From Macrostomum hystrix (Eukaryota; Platyhelminthes; Macrostomidae), in NCBI GenBank assembly GCA_950097015.1, contig CATNEN010000039.1:14602501-14666500 (forward strand): DNA of 64,000 nt, in the 5' to 3' direction. Made by a program: the position numbers and the translations under genes. The notes under the pieces are model-generated. The model made no database searches, had not been told where the DNA came from, and saw only the letters and a program-made list of their open reading frames with translations. Positions 49,112 through 60,571 of this stretch are shown here, piece after piece (positions within the stretch are counted from its first letter, which is position 1; every line of letters begins with the position of its first letter).

Positions 49112-52100
49112 ATGTTGAATTTAAGCTTCAACGAAGGACAAAACCTCCTTTCCCCCTCCTCCAGATTTGGCTTTAAGGCTGGCTGCTTCAACAGAAAACT
49201 GACTTCTAGTTCTATTCGACCATTGCACACTTTCAATCCCAGGCAATTTAGTCGCCCAATGAGCAACGGCCCTTGCTCGGGCGCCGTCGTCGACATCAAG
49301 ACGTCGGCGTCGCTGTCACAGCAGCAGCAGTCGAATAGCTCGACGATTACAACTACATCAGCCGGCGCTTCACTTTCGAATTCCTCCACCGCGGCAGCGG
49401 TGATGGCCGCGACTGGCTCCGCCGGCTTCTTGCTGCCCGCGGCAGCGCTGGCAACTCACAGTCGCGGCATGCCGCTGGCTTCGCCACCGCAGCATCAACG
49501 GCAGCAGCACCTGCTGGTACTCGGGGCGGCTCCTTCGGCTGCTGCTGCGGCGGCTGCGGCAGCTGCTGCACTCAACGGTGTCAGCGTTCAGCAGCAGCAC
49601 CAGCTGATGCAGTTCAGTCATCAGCAGATGGCCGCGGTGGCTGCGGCGGCTGCCGCTGCCTCAGCTGGAAATCTGGACGTCTCAGGAAGCATTAGCGCAC
49701 AGCCTGTGGTGAGTGCCTGTAGACCTTTGTGCGATGCCAGCTCAATTTTTGGAGCTTTGTTGACTTTGTTGGCAGGACTATACGAATTGAGGTCATCACT
49801 GGTAGGGTCACTCACATTTTACTAGTGTATGGTCTAGACAGCGACTGGGGCCGTGCTGATTTCTAGTCGATATTTATGAATGAAGTCATCAGTTTAATTT
49901 TTCCTGTGTCAGTCATTTGCAGCCATCGAAGCTCCCGAATCTGACCCCTGGTCATTTGCAATACTCCCTGTCTCATCTCTCCCCTGTCTCATATCTCCCC
50001 TATCTCATCTCTCCTCAGTCTCATCCCTCCCCTATCTCATCTCTCCCCTGTCTCATCTCTCCTCTTTCTCATCTCTCCCCTGTCTCATCCCTCCCTTGTT
50101 TAATCTCTCCCCTATCTCATCTCTCCCCTGTCTTATCTCTTCCCTATCTCATCTCTCCCCTGTGTCAACTCTCCCCTGTCTTATCTCTCCTGTGTCTCAT
50201 CTCTCCTCTGTCTCATCTCTCATTTGTTTAATCTCTCCCCTGTCTCATCTCTCCCCTGTGTCATCTCTCCCCTGTCTTATCTCTACCCTGTCTCATCTCT
50301 CCCCTGGGTCATCTCTGCCCGGTCTTATCTCTCCCCGGTCTTATCTCTACCATGTCTCATCTCTCCCCTGTCTCATCTCTCCCCTGTCTTATCTCTCCCC
50401 TGTCTTATCTCTCCCCTGTCTCATCTCTCCCCTGTCTCATATCTCCCCTGTCTCATCTCTCCCCTGTCTCATCTCTCCTCTGTCTTATCTCTCCCCTGTC
50501 TCATCTCTCCCCTGTCTCATCTCTCCCTCGTCTAATCTCTCCCCTGTCGATTCTCTCCCCTGTCTCATCTCTCAGCCGTCTCATGTCTCCATATTTCTTC
50601 TTTTGCGGGATCAGTAAATGTCGGGTGCAATTTCTGTTGCCTTGAGCACTGGTGTTGTTTGAGTCGTCTGTTTCATATTGTTTTATTTCCTATATGTCCA
50701 GTGTCGATATAATATTTTTATAGGCGCAATTTTAATACAGACAGGAGTTTAATAAAAGAATAAATAATCGTCAGCTTATATAGTCAATAGTTAGCGAGCG
50801 CATATCGCGTTCACTATAGTAAAATGCACTTCTTATATTGTTGCAAAAATACTGAGAATGCAATACAGTATTAGATACCATGCAGTTGATTTTTACAAGA
50901 AACCCAACCTCTGCTGCCATACTGAGCTTGACTTACTGCAAAGGTGCGGAACAGCTCGCTGTCTACTCTAGAACTATACCACATGAAGATTAAAGGGTAC
51001 TCTACCCTTTCAGGATTGAAATGAATGCTACCCCCTGAGGATAGAACGGCACTCTATCCCCTGAGGATAGAACGGCACTCTATCCCCTGAGGATTAGAAC
51101 GGCACTCTACCCCCTGAGGATAGAACGGCACTCTATCCCCTGAGGATAGAACGGCACTCTACCCCCTGCCCCTGAGGATTAGAATGGCACTCTACCCCCT
51201 GAGGATAGAACGGCACTCTACCCCCTGCCCCTGAGGATTAGAATGGCACTCTAACCCCTGAGGATAGAACGGCACTCTATCCCCTGAGGATAGAACGGCA
51301 CTCTAACCCCTGAGGATAGAACGGCACTCTAACCCCTGAGGATAGAACGGCACTCTATCCCCTGAGGATAGAACGGCACTCTATCCCCTGAGGATAGAAC
51401 GGCACTCTAACCCCTGAGGATAGAACGGCACTCTATCCCCTGAGGATAGAACGGCACTCTATCCCCTGAGGATAGAACGGCACTCTATCCCCTGAGGATA
51501 GAACGGCACTCTAACCCCTGAGGATAGAACGGCACTCTATCCCCTGAGGATAGAACGGCACTCTATCCCCTGAGGATAGAACGGCACTCTATCCCCTGAG
51601 GATAGAACGGCACTCTATCCCCTGAGGATAGAACGGCACTCTATCCCCTGAGGATAGAACGGCACTCTATCCCCTGAGGATAGAACGGCACTCTACCCCC
51701 TGAGGATAGAACGGCACTCTACCCCATGAGGATGAAACGGCACTCTATCCCTTAAAGATTGAATTTAGGCATTGAACTCAAACAGTCACCTAGAATCAGC
51801 TTGGTGACAATAACGGAATCTGTAGTGGTGCGCAGTGTCGTGTGTTGAGCAGTGCTGGTTGCACTGTAAACAGAGGCTGTGGGGAGGGTATGGAATGCTC
51901 AAGTGCTGAGCAGTGTGGCTGTGATGGTACTAGGATCTAGACAAGTTCACTGAGGGGGTGGCAGTCTGACCTCATCCTTTTTAGCCCCCGCTCCGTCTTC
52001 CCATCGCCCCAAATCTGCGACCCCTCAGTCGTCCCTTCTCCCATGCCTGCTGTGGGTCTCTGCGTTTCCTAATGTCCTTCAATTTCCCCTTCCTCTCTCT

Positions 52101-55100
52101 CCTTCTTTCCTTGCCCTTGTTAGCCTCGCCCGGCCCACACGTATTCTCAATCGATTTCTGCCTCGCCCTCCGTCCTCAGTCCGGGACCCGACACCCCTCC
52201 ACTCCCCGCTGTGTCGGTTTCTCCCCACCCCAGGGCCTGCTCAAGCACCACCCCCCAACAAATCAAGCAGCTCACCTACGCCTTGGCGACCTTAATCCAC
52301 AGCTGGCCCAAGCTATGACTGCATGCTGCTAAGGCTATAGAATATAGATGGTCTATAATGTTAGCTCCAATGCACTTCAGCCGGCGCAGCTCATCGACCT
52401 CGCCTCGCCCTGTCGCCGCCGCCCTCCCCTCCTCCTCAGACGACCTATGCAGCTGGCTCCTCCCCGTGGCTCTCTCACCCCCTGCTCACTCTGTGCTCAC
52501 CAACTGTAGGGAGTTTTCGAGGAAGGGGTTGGTTGGCGTCACGGCTAGATGCTCTGCCCCTCTACTGCCCCTTAAAAGTGCAAGAGTACCAAGGCACTCT
52601 ATACGCTATACCCTTTGACCACATCCCATTAATACGGATCCCCATCTAGCCGACCCAGCTTGATCGCCTTGAATTCCTGTCGGGGTCAGCTTACAGCACA
52701 CGGCGGGAGCGCTGAATTCTCCCATATTCCCTAAACCTATATACCCCCATCGGCCTTTTCCCAATCTGGCTTGGCCTTCGTATCTACTTTCCCCTTTCCC
52801 AACCTTTTGGTCTATTTTTTTTCTCTCTCTCCCTCTCAGCAGAACTGGCCATCGCTCGACCTCGACTAATCTTTCGGGTTAAGGTTTAAGGGGCCGCATT
52901 CCGACCTTCACCCCCCTATCCCCCACCCCACTCCGCCGGGTCTTTCCTCCTTGCCGTCTGGCCGTCCATAAAAATTGATGAAGTTATTGCTATCTCTCTC
53001 AGCGAATCTGACTGGCTTTCTGTCTTCAACATGGGGATTCTTTGCAGTTCTTCGAGTGGCAATTGATGTTTTGTCTGGCTGACTTGACAATAGCTGGCCT
53101 TTGCTTCAGCCTTAGCCCTTAGATAGTGAAAAAATGCGGTAAAATGATAGTTCATGCAACGCAGTCATGGTATGTTTATAAATATTACGCAACATATCGG
53201 CACAGTACAAAGTTCACAATATCGGTAGAGAAAATATTATTTTAGCAGAATCTAATATACTAAAAATGAAAATCTTGCTTGCTTGCTTGTTTAAATCTAA
53301 ATGTAATTTTTTTTGTAATAAATTACTTTCATTTATTTTTGTTACAATCATTGAATAAATCTACAAGGTGTATGATTACTTCGAGATGAAAATGAACCGA
53401 TTCTAAATTAGCTTTATATTAAATGAGCTATTAACAGCCATGTTTCTGCTCACGACTGTCTGAAGAAAATTTCGTATAATATATAAAATAATACATAGTT
53501 TAAAAATATCTGTAAGACAAACTACTAAACTTCAAAAAGTTACGCGGTGGAGAAGTCGGGGTTCGAACCCGAGACCTTTCACATGCGAAGCGAACGCTCT
53601 ACCTCTGAGCTACATCCCCGTCGGAGGAGAGGCGCAGCAAAGGCCTTATTATATAAAATATTTTTGCTGTCCGAGACACCTACTTTCAGTAGGGCAAGCA
53701 GCATTTTCAGGCTCTATTTTCATGATTCGCTCAAATTTATTTTCAGACTGTGCACAATGGGCGCCCATTGAACCAAGCGGCAGCATTCGCGTCTTACAGT
53801 CCGAATCCTGGCGCCGGCGTCGGACTGAATGGATTATTGGAAGCTGCTAAGAGTAAACTTAGAGAATCAGCCGAGGCTCGGCGTCAATTTGTCAACGGCG
53901 AAGACTTTGGGGGCGGCGGAGGCGGAACATCGACATCAAACGGGTTAGATAAGGAGCCGCCCGGGATGATGCTCAACTTGGCCCTGACTGAGAAGGTGGG
54001 TGATAGTAATACTATCAAGATTTTTTATTGAGCTTCAAGTACCACTAGGAGTAGAAGGACGGCAAACTTTGTTTCTGAAGTTGGGTGAACTGAAGCAACG
54101 CAGTGGTAAGTGTCCCAATGGAGTTGGGAATCGAACCACCGACCTTCAAGCCCTTTGAAATCCGCTTTAAATGAATGACAATCAAAAGTGAAAAAATCCT
54201 ATCTGCTCAGTGTATTTTTCGGCGAAAGCATTTTCTAAGAAATGCAGTCTCCAAATCTTCTGCTCCTAGTGGTCGTAGTTGAGATTTTGTAAGACTTATC
54301 GAACGAACTAAAAATTTGCAGCTCACAGCAGAGCAGGCTACGGCAACAGTGGAGCCTTCGCAGCAGCAGCAGCAGCAGCAGCAAACAGACGCCGCCGCTC
54401 ACTCGAAGCACTCTCCAGGCAGCAGCGCGAGCAGTTCCGCCGCGTTCGAAGCCTGCCGGGTCTGCGGCGACCGCGCCTCCGGCCGGCACTACGGCGTTGT
54501 CAGCTGCGAAGGCTGCAAGGGCTTCTTCAAGCGCTCGATTCGGCGCAAAGTGAATTACGCGTGCCGCAGCGGCAAACAGTGCCTGGTTAATAAGGCCTAC
54601 AGGAATAGGTGCCAGTTCTGTCGCTTGCAGAAGTGCATCGCAACCGGAATGCGATCCGAGGCCGTCCAGAACGAGCGGAAGCCAAATCAGCAGCCTGGCA
54701 CGACGGCCACCGCCTCCGGCGTCAAGCAGACGTCACCGATGGTGTCGCCCACGATTGGAAGCGTCGCTGCGGTCTCCGAACTGCTGCTAGTTGTCAATGG
54801 CAACGGTAGCCATAGCAACAATAATAACAATAACAACAATAGCAGCAACGACGATGATGAGAGATCGAATGGCGCAGCTGACAGCGACGATTTTGACGGC
54901 TACGATGGTTCAACGGCTGCTGCTGCCGTTGTGGCTGCTGCGGTGAAGGCGGAGCTAACAACGGATGTCGATGCTGCTGCTGATGATGATCCTGCGGGAA
55001 CCGGAGCTTCACTGCCACCGTCGATGGACGACAGCGAGGCCAACGGCATCGGTGAACAGTGCGAGCCGTGCGGGCCGCTGCAGCAGGTAAGTGCCGCTGA

Positions 55101-58100
55101 ATATGTGTGACAGCTGGCATTTGTGACAGTTGGCATGTGTGACAGCTGGAATCTGTGACAGCTGGCATCTGTGACAGCTGGAATCTGTGACAGCTGGAAT
55201 CTGTGACAGCTGGAATCTGTGACAGCTGGCATCTGTGACAGCTGGCATCTGTGACAGCTGGAATATGTGACAGCTGGAATCTGTGACAGCTGGCATCTGT
55301 GACAGCTGGAATCTGTGACAGCTGGCATCTGTGACAGCTGGCATCTGTGACAGCTGGAATCTGTGACAGCTGGCATCTGTGACAGCTGGAATATGTGACA
55401 GCTGGCATCTGTGACAGCTGGAATCTGTGACAGCTGGAATCTGTGACAGCTGGAATCTGTGACAGCTGGAATCTGTGACAGCTGGAATCTGTGACAGCTG
55501 GAATCTGTGACAGCTGGAATCTGTGACAGCTGGCATCTGTGACAGCTGGAATATGTGACAGCTGGAATCTGTGACAGCTGGAATCTGTGACAGCTGGAAT
55601 CTGTGACAGCTGGCATCTGTGACAGCTGGAATCTGTGACAGCTGGAATATGTGACAGCTGGAATCTGTGACAACTGTCTTGCCCAATTGTCTATCTACAG
55701 CTATGTTCAGAGTCTATCCAATAGTTGATGTTTCTACATAAGTAGGCCTATATTTTAATTGTTTTAAGGAACTTGGCGGCTTCAGTCATCTGCTAGACGC
55801 CGAGTCCCTAGACTTCGACCTGCCACCATTCGCTGCGCCCCAGTCTGTGAGCATCCAGTACGTCCGCGACGTTGCCTCCTCTGTGCTGTTCCGCATGATT
55901 CGCTGGGTGCACGACAGGCGCAGGCTAAGAGACGCTGCGCCAGTCAGCGAACAGCTCGGCCACTGCTGGTGCGACGTCTTTGTGCTGTCGCTGTGCCAAT
56001 GCTCGCACCGCATTCCAATGCACGAGCTGCACTCGGCGCTGTCTAGACACCTGCACGGACTCAATGGCGCTGGTGCGTTGCGAGTGACATCGTGGCGTGA
56101 TACTGGCTGGGAAGAGTGGCATTGTGGCGTGATACTGGCTGGGAAGAGTGGCATTGTGGCGTCATACCGGCTGGGAAGAGTGGCATTGTGGCGTGATACT
56201 GGCTGGGAAGAGTGGCATTGTGGCGTGATACTGGCTTGGAAGAGTGGCATTGTGGCGTGATACTGGCTGGGAAGAGTGGCATTGTGGCGTGATACTGGCT
56301 GGGAAGAGTGGCATTGTGGTGTGATACTGGCTGGGAAGAGTGGCATTGTGGCGTGATACTGGCTGGGAAGAGTGGCATTGTGGCGTCATACCGGCTGGGA
56401 AGAGTGGCATTGTGGCGTGATACTGGATGGGAAGAGTGGCATTGTGGCGTGATACTGGCTGGGAAGAGTGGCATTGTGGCGTCATACCGGCTGGGAAGAG
56501 TGGCATTGTGGCGTGATACTGGCTGGGAAGAGTGGCATTGTGGCGTGATACTGGCTTGGAAGAGTGGCATTGTGGCGTGATACTGGCTGGGAAGAGTGGC
56601 ATTGTGGCGTGATACTGGCTGGGAAGAGTGGCATTGTGGTGTGATACTGGCTGGGAAGAGTGGCATTGTGGCGTGATACTGGCTGGGAAGAGTGGCATTG
56701 TGGTGTGATACTGGCTGGGAAGAGTGGCATTGTGGCGTGATACTGGCTGGGAAGAGTGGCATTGTGGCGTCATACCGGCTGGGAAGAGTGGCATTGTGGC
56801 GTGATACTGGATGGGAAGAGTGGCACTGTGGTGTGATACTGGCTGGGAAGAGTGGCATTGTGGTGTGATACTGGCTGGGAAGAGTGGCATTGTGGCGTGA
56901 TACTGGCTGGGAAGAGTGGCATTGTGGCGTCATACCGGCTGGGAAGAGTGGCATTGTGGCGTCATACCGGCTGGGAAGAGTGGCATTGTGGCGTGATACT
57001 GGATGGGAAGAGTGGCATTGTGGCGTGATACTGGCTGGGAAGAGTGGCATTGTGGCGTCATACCGGCTGGGAAGAGTGGCATTGTGGCGTGATACTGGCT
57101 GGGAAGAGTGGCATTGTGGCGTGATACTGGCTTGGAAGAGTGGCATTGTGGCGTGATACTGGCTGGGAAGAGTGGCATTGTGGCGTGATACTGGCTGGGA
57201 AGAGTGGCATTGTGGTGTGATACTGGCTGGGAAGAGTGGCATTGTGGCGTGATACTGGCTGGGAAGAGTGGCATTGTGGTGTGATACTGGCTGGGAAGAG
57301 TGGCATTGTGGCGTGATACTGGCTGGGAAGAGTGGCATTGTGGCGTCATACCGGCTGGGAAGAGTGGCATTGTGGCGTGATACTGGATGGGAAGAGTGGC
57401 ACTGTGGTGTGATACTGGCTGGGAAGAGTGGCATTGTGGTGTGATACTGGCTGGGAAGAGTGGCATTGTGGCGTGATACTGGCTGGGAAGAGTGGCATTG
57501 TGGCGTCATACCGGCTGGGAAGAGTGGCATTGTGGCGTCATACCGGCTGGGAAGAGTGACATTGTGGCGTCATACCGGCTGGGAAGAGTGGCATTGTGGT
57601 GTGATACTGGCTGGGAAGAGTGGCATTGTGGCGTGATACTGGCTTGGAAGAGTGGCATTGTGGCGTGATACTGGCTGGGAAGAGTGGCATTGTGGCGTGA
57701 TACTGGCTGGGAAGAGTGGCATTGTGGCGTGATACTGGCTGGGAAGAGTGGCATTGTGGCGTGATACTGGCTGGGAAGAGTGGCATTGTGGCGTGATACT
57801 GGCTGGGAAGAGTGGCATTGTGGTGTGATACTGGCTGGGAAGAGTGACATTGTGGCGTGATACTGGCTGGGAAGAGTGGCATTGTGGCGTGATACTGGCT
57901 GGGAAGAGTGGCATTGTGGCGTGATACTGGCTGGGAAGAGTGGCATTGTGGTGTGATACTGGCTGGGAAGAGTGACATTGTGGCGTGATACTGGCTGGGA
58001 AGAGTGGCATTGTGGTGTGATACTGGCTGGGAAGAGTGGCATTGTGGTGTGATACTGGCTGGGAAGAGTGGCATTGTGGTGTGATACTGGCTGGGAAGAG

Positions 58101-59225
58101 TGACATTGTGGCGTGATACTGGCTGGGAAGAGTGGCATTGTGGTGTGATACCAACTGGGAAGAGTGACATTGTGGTTTGAAATTTTCTTATCTCTCAGCT
58201 GACAGACTAGCGAATTCTCCCATATCCCAATCTAGACGGTGTTCATTGCACCGAGTTAGACAGAATCCTGGCCGAGATTGACAAACTGAAGCACATCATC
58301 GGCATGTTCAGCGACGCCCGAGTGACAGGGCTTGAGTACGCCTACCTGAAGCTCATTGCGCTGTTCGAGCCAGGTGTGCTATTGTCTTTCTTGATAGACA
58401 CGTGCAGTCTACACCAACTACAAGCTTCAATAAGCCCCTCCAACTGCTGAATTTTTAGTCTTCTGCGCTCCAACGGAAGACGCAACCCACTCGCTACTGA
58501 CGGCGATGCAAGAGCGAGCAGTCAGTGAGCTGCTCAGCCATCTGCACGCCACAATGGGCGGTCCGTTAGCTGGCTACGAGCGTCTTGCTCAACTACTACT
58601 CAGAATCAGCTCAATCCGGACCTTGGATAAGGCGCGTATTAAAGAGATCTTCTTCTCAGGTTGGTTGACAAGTGTTACCTGAATAGCTTTCAATGCGAGC
58701 CGTTCATCTATACAGTGACTTAATAATAATAATTGCAGGAGGGCTGCGGGCAATGGCACATCATTTGGTGACACTAGACCCGCAACCAGCGAGGAGGCAA
58801 TTCTGCCCATTTCGCTGACTCCTGAGCACACACGCACACAGATACCGTACGCAGGCATACGCTCACACAGGTGTGTACATCTGCCCTGACTTTCTCATCG
58901 TCAGGCAGTGTACAGTTCACTGTGCATTGGAGGTTGGCCCTCAGAAAAAATAGAAGAATGTGGTAATGCCCAACAAATTTTTAATAATCCCGCAGAACAA
59001 ATAGGTCCCATACCCATGGAGACGCTGATGCCGTTTATTCTAAACAGCGGCAACCTGCCTCCGGCTCCGCCGCCACCGCCGCCACCGCAGCCGCCTCCGC
59101 TGCCACCGCAGCCGACGATTTCGCAGCAACAGCAGCAGCAGCAGATGTCATTGCTCGGCCATTTGCCGCAGCAGGAGTTGCTTCAGAATCACCTGCTCTA
59201 TCAGCGTCATTCAGTTCTGCAGTAT

Positions 59226-59259
<34 letters not shown>

Positions 59260-59351
59260 CCCAGCAAGAACAATTTCCGCAGCTGAAACGAGAGCTCAGT
59301 CCGAGTACCAGCTCAGAAGATGGCTGCGTTAAGAGGCAACGGTTCAATTAA
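49112..59351 (+). CDS. Nuclear receptor of the TR2/TR4 (NR2C / HR78) type, seven coding exons
   Basis: A DNA-binding transcription factor. Exons: 49112-49708, 53747-53995, 54322-55086, 55769-56072, 58236-58373, 58459-58659, 58996-59351. Phases close exactly to 869 residues. The ATG at 49112 follows an in-frame TAG at 49103. Residues 1-326 are low-complexity (Ala, Gln, Ser runs). The DNA-binding domain, residues 327-392 (54454-54651), has eight zinc cysteines, P-box CEGCKG, and ends [12 protein letters not shown], the mark of TR2/TR4 and HR78. A linker with Asn and Asp runs follows. The ligand-binding domain (about 565-770) matches TR4 across four exon joins: [48 protein letters not shown] and a final helix-12-like METLMPFIL. 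About 99 residues of Pro and Gln runs follow, unusual for the family. Introns 3 and 4 are minisatellites and intron 6 holds a SINE. I give no symbol because NR2C and NR2D cannot be separated by eye. Confidence 0.95.
49960..50600. repeat. 16-bp pyrimidine minisatellite in receptor intron 1
   Basis: About 38 copies of a 16-bp unit, CTCATCTCTCCCCTGT, with many single changes. It begins about 250 bases after the exon 1 donor. Confidence 0.96.
50600..51000. other. Receptor intron 1, spacer
   Basis: No supported gene or element. Confidence 0.5.
51000..51760. repeat. 26-bp minisatellite in receptor intron 1
   Basis: About 29 copies of a 26-bp unit containing GAGGATAGAACGGCACTCTA and (T/C/A)CCCCT. 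A few left-hand copies carry an extra CTGCCC or a GATTAG variant. Confidence 0.97.
51765..53545. other. Receptor intron 1, right part
   Basis: Pyrimidine- and C-rich between about 51950 and 52950, then AT-rich. Short open frames here have no recognisable content or splice support. Confidence 0.5.
53548..53619 (-). tRNA. tRNA-Ala (anticodon CGC)
   Basis: A 72-base minus-strand cloverleaf: acceptor GGGGATG pairs with CTTCTCC (one G-T and one T-T pair). Box A is TAGCTCAGAGG and box B GGTTCGAACCC. The anticodon stem TTCGC/GTGAA closes a TTCGCAT loop with anticodon CGC, and the T stem TCGGG/CCCGA is perfect. A pol III stop of five Ts follows on the minus strand (53534-53538). It lies in intron 1 of the nuclear receptor gene, antisense to it. 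The T-T mismatch in the acceptor stem leaves some chance of a pseudogene. Confidence 0.88.
54090..54175 (-). mobile_element. SINE family 2, head fragment
   Basis: On the minus strand, CTTGAAGGTCGGTGGTTCGA, CCCAACTCCATTGG and then TTGCTTCAGTTCACCCAA match, in order, the box-B part and following body of the copy at 60572-60900. It lies in receptor intron 2. Confidence 0.65.
55108..55675. repeat. 16-bp minisatellite filling receptor intron 3
   Basis: About 35 copies of TGTGACAGCTGGAATC with GGCATC and GGAATA variants. It starts about 20 bases after the exon 3 donor (intron 55087-55768). Every unit carries the E-box-like hexamer CAGCTG. Confidence 0.98.
56083..58175. repeat. 32-bp minisatellite with 576-bp higher-order unit, receptor intron 4
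   Basis: About 65 copies of a 32-bp unit containing GTGGCGTGATACTGGCTGGG and AAGAGTGGCATT. Marker variants recur 576 bp (18 units) apart: GGCTTGGAAG at about 56553 and 57129, and GGCACTGTGG at about 56822 and 57398. It starts about 10 bases after the exon 4 donor and ends about 60 bases before the exon 5 acceptor (intron 56073-58235). Confidence 0.98.
58719..58944 (-). mobile_element. SINE family 1, copy C
   Basis: The minus strand matches copy A (1820-2095) nearly throughout: TACACTGCCTGACGATGA, GTACACACCTGTGTGAGCGT, GGGCAGAATTGCCTCCTCGC and a TTATTATTATTA 3' tail. The box-A head is missing or truncated. It takes up about two thirds of the 336-base receptor intron 6 (58660-58995), in antisense orientation. 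Confidence 0.8.
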
Positions 59352-59845
59352 ACTGATTGTGCGCCTGTGCACACGATTGTGCGCCTGTGTACACGATTGT
59401 GCGCCTGTGTACACGATTGTACGCCTGTGTACACGATTGTGCGCCTGTGTACACGATTGTGCGCCTGTGTACACGATTGTGCGCCTGTGTACACGATTGT
59501 ACGCCTGTGTACACGATTGTGCGCCTGTGTACACGATTGTACGCCTGTGTACACGATTGTGCGCCTGTGTACACGATTGTGCGCCTGTGTACACGATTGT
59601 GCGCCTGTGTACACGATTTTACGTGTGTGTACATCATTCAATTGTACACTGTGTACTCGTGTGTACATCTGTCTGCCTGTATGTACATCAGTTAACTCGT
59701 GTGTACATGTGTGTACTCTCGTGTGTACAGCTGTGTACTCGTGTGTACTCACGCGTTTGAGTCTTCATTGGCATTCCACCCCACTGAATGAGTGACCCGA
59801 CTCAATCAAGACAATTAGAAAATAAAAAATTAGAAGCGCCAGTTA
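59352..59845 (+). other. Nuclear receptor 3' UTR
   Basis: From the stop codon at 59349-59351 to an AATAAA at 59821-59826, which is the first good polyadenylation signal. The first 280 bases are the 20-bp minisatellite, so the repeat is probably transcribed into the mRNA. Confidence 0.6.
59357..59635. repeat. 20-bp minisatellite in receptor 3' UTR
   Basis: About 14 copies of GATTGTGCGCCTGTGTACAC, starting a few bases after the receptor stop codon. It decays into a GTGTACA-rich tail to about 59760. Confidence 0.97.
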
Positions 59846-60570
59846 AAAAAAATTTGCCACTTGTTTTCGGACCAGTCATATGTACTTTTATTGCTATGAA
59901 GAAAAGTACATCCGTGTTTTAGACTCGAAGATCAGATAGGTTTTTTCTTGTTTCAGTCATAATTTCCGTCGTCTCATTAAATTATTATTCTGTAGCCATA
60001 TTCCTCTTGATTTAGACAATATTGTACCGAAGAAGCCTAGAACTACACCGATAATGCTAGCAGTTATTTTTGCCATTTGCCATATTTTGTCACGGCTCTA
60101 CTGCGAGTAGCTTGTGCCGATTGTTCGCATTCTATTTTCAAGTTTTGTAAAATTAACAAGAAAGATTCTGTAATATTTTTTTACTGCCGAAAAATTAAAA
60201 AACACTGTCTAGAGATTGCAGTCGCATTAAATTGACTAACAAGATGACTGAACAGTAGTTAAGTTAGTAAGTTACTCCCGCCGTTTACCTATTGCAGCAA
60301 CATAAAGCCAAAATAGCTTAGTCACCCTATAATCATTTTAGCTTCATTACCTGTCTCAGTCTGCTACGCCAGCTGGTGGACTGATTATATTTTTTCAGAA
60401 AATTTGCGCCTAATTTTATTTTCCTAGCGCACAGTTTTTTGTGTTCTCGAGTCCACTTGTTATGTCGCATTTCGCCGCTTTACCTGTACTCAGTCAGTAC
60501 AGCCCTGACTGGCATTTTGTGTTCTGCTATCGCCACTGTCTGTCTGCCAGCCTGTCTGCCTGTCTGTCTC
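59846..60570. other. Intergenic, no feature seen
   Basis: AT-rich sequence downstream of the receptor gene. Nothing supported. Confidence 0.5.
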
Positions 60571-60571
60571 T

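Noticed and set aside
49917-50645. Leu/Ser/Pro repeat proteins
   Set aside because: The 16-bp pyrimidine array; all three frames are open.
52072-52618. Two 86-codon frames in receptor intron 1
   Set aside because: C-rich sequence with chance open frames; no matching splice phases with the receptor exons and no recognisable motif.
56061-58170. Ser/Pro/His repeat proteins on the minus strand
   Set aside because: The 32-bp array lies within a receptor intron; frames are open because the unit lacks stops, not through selection.
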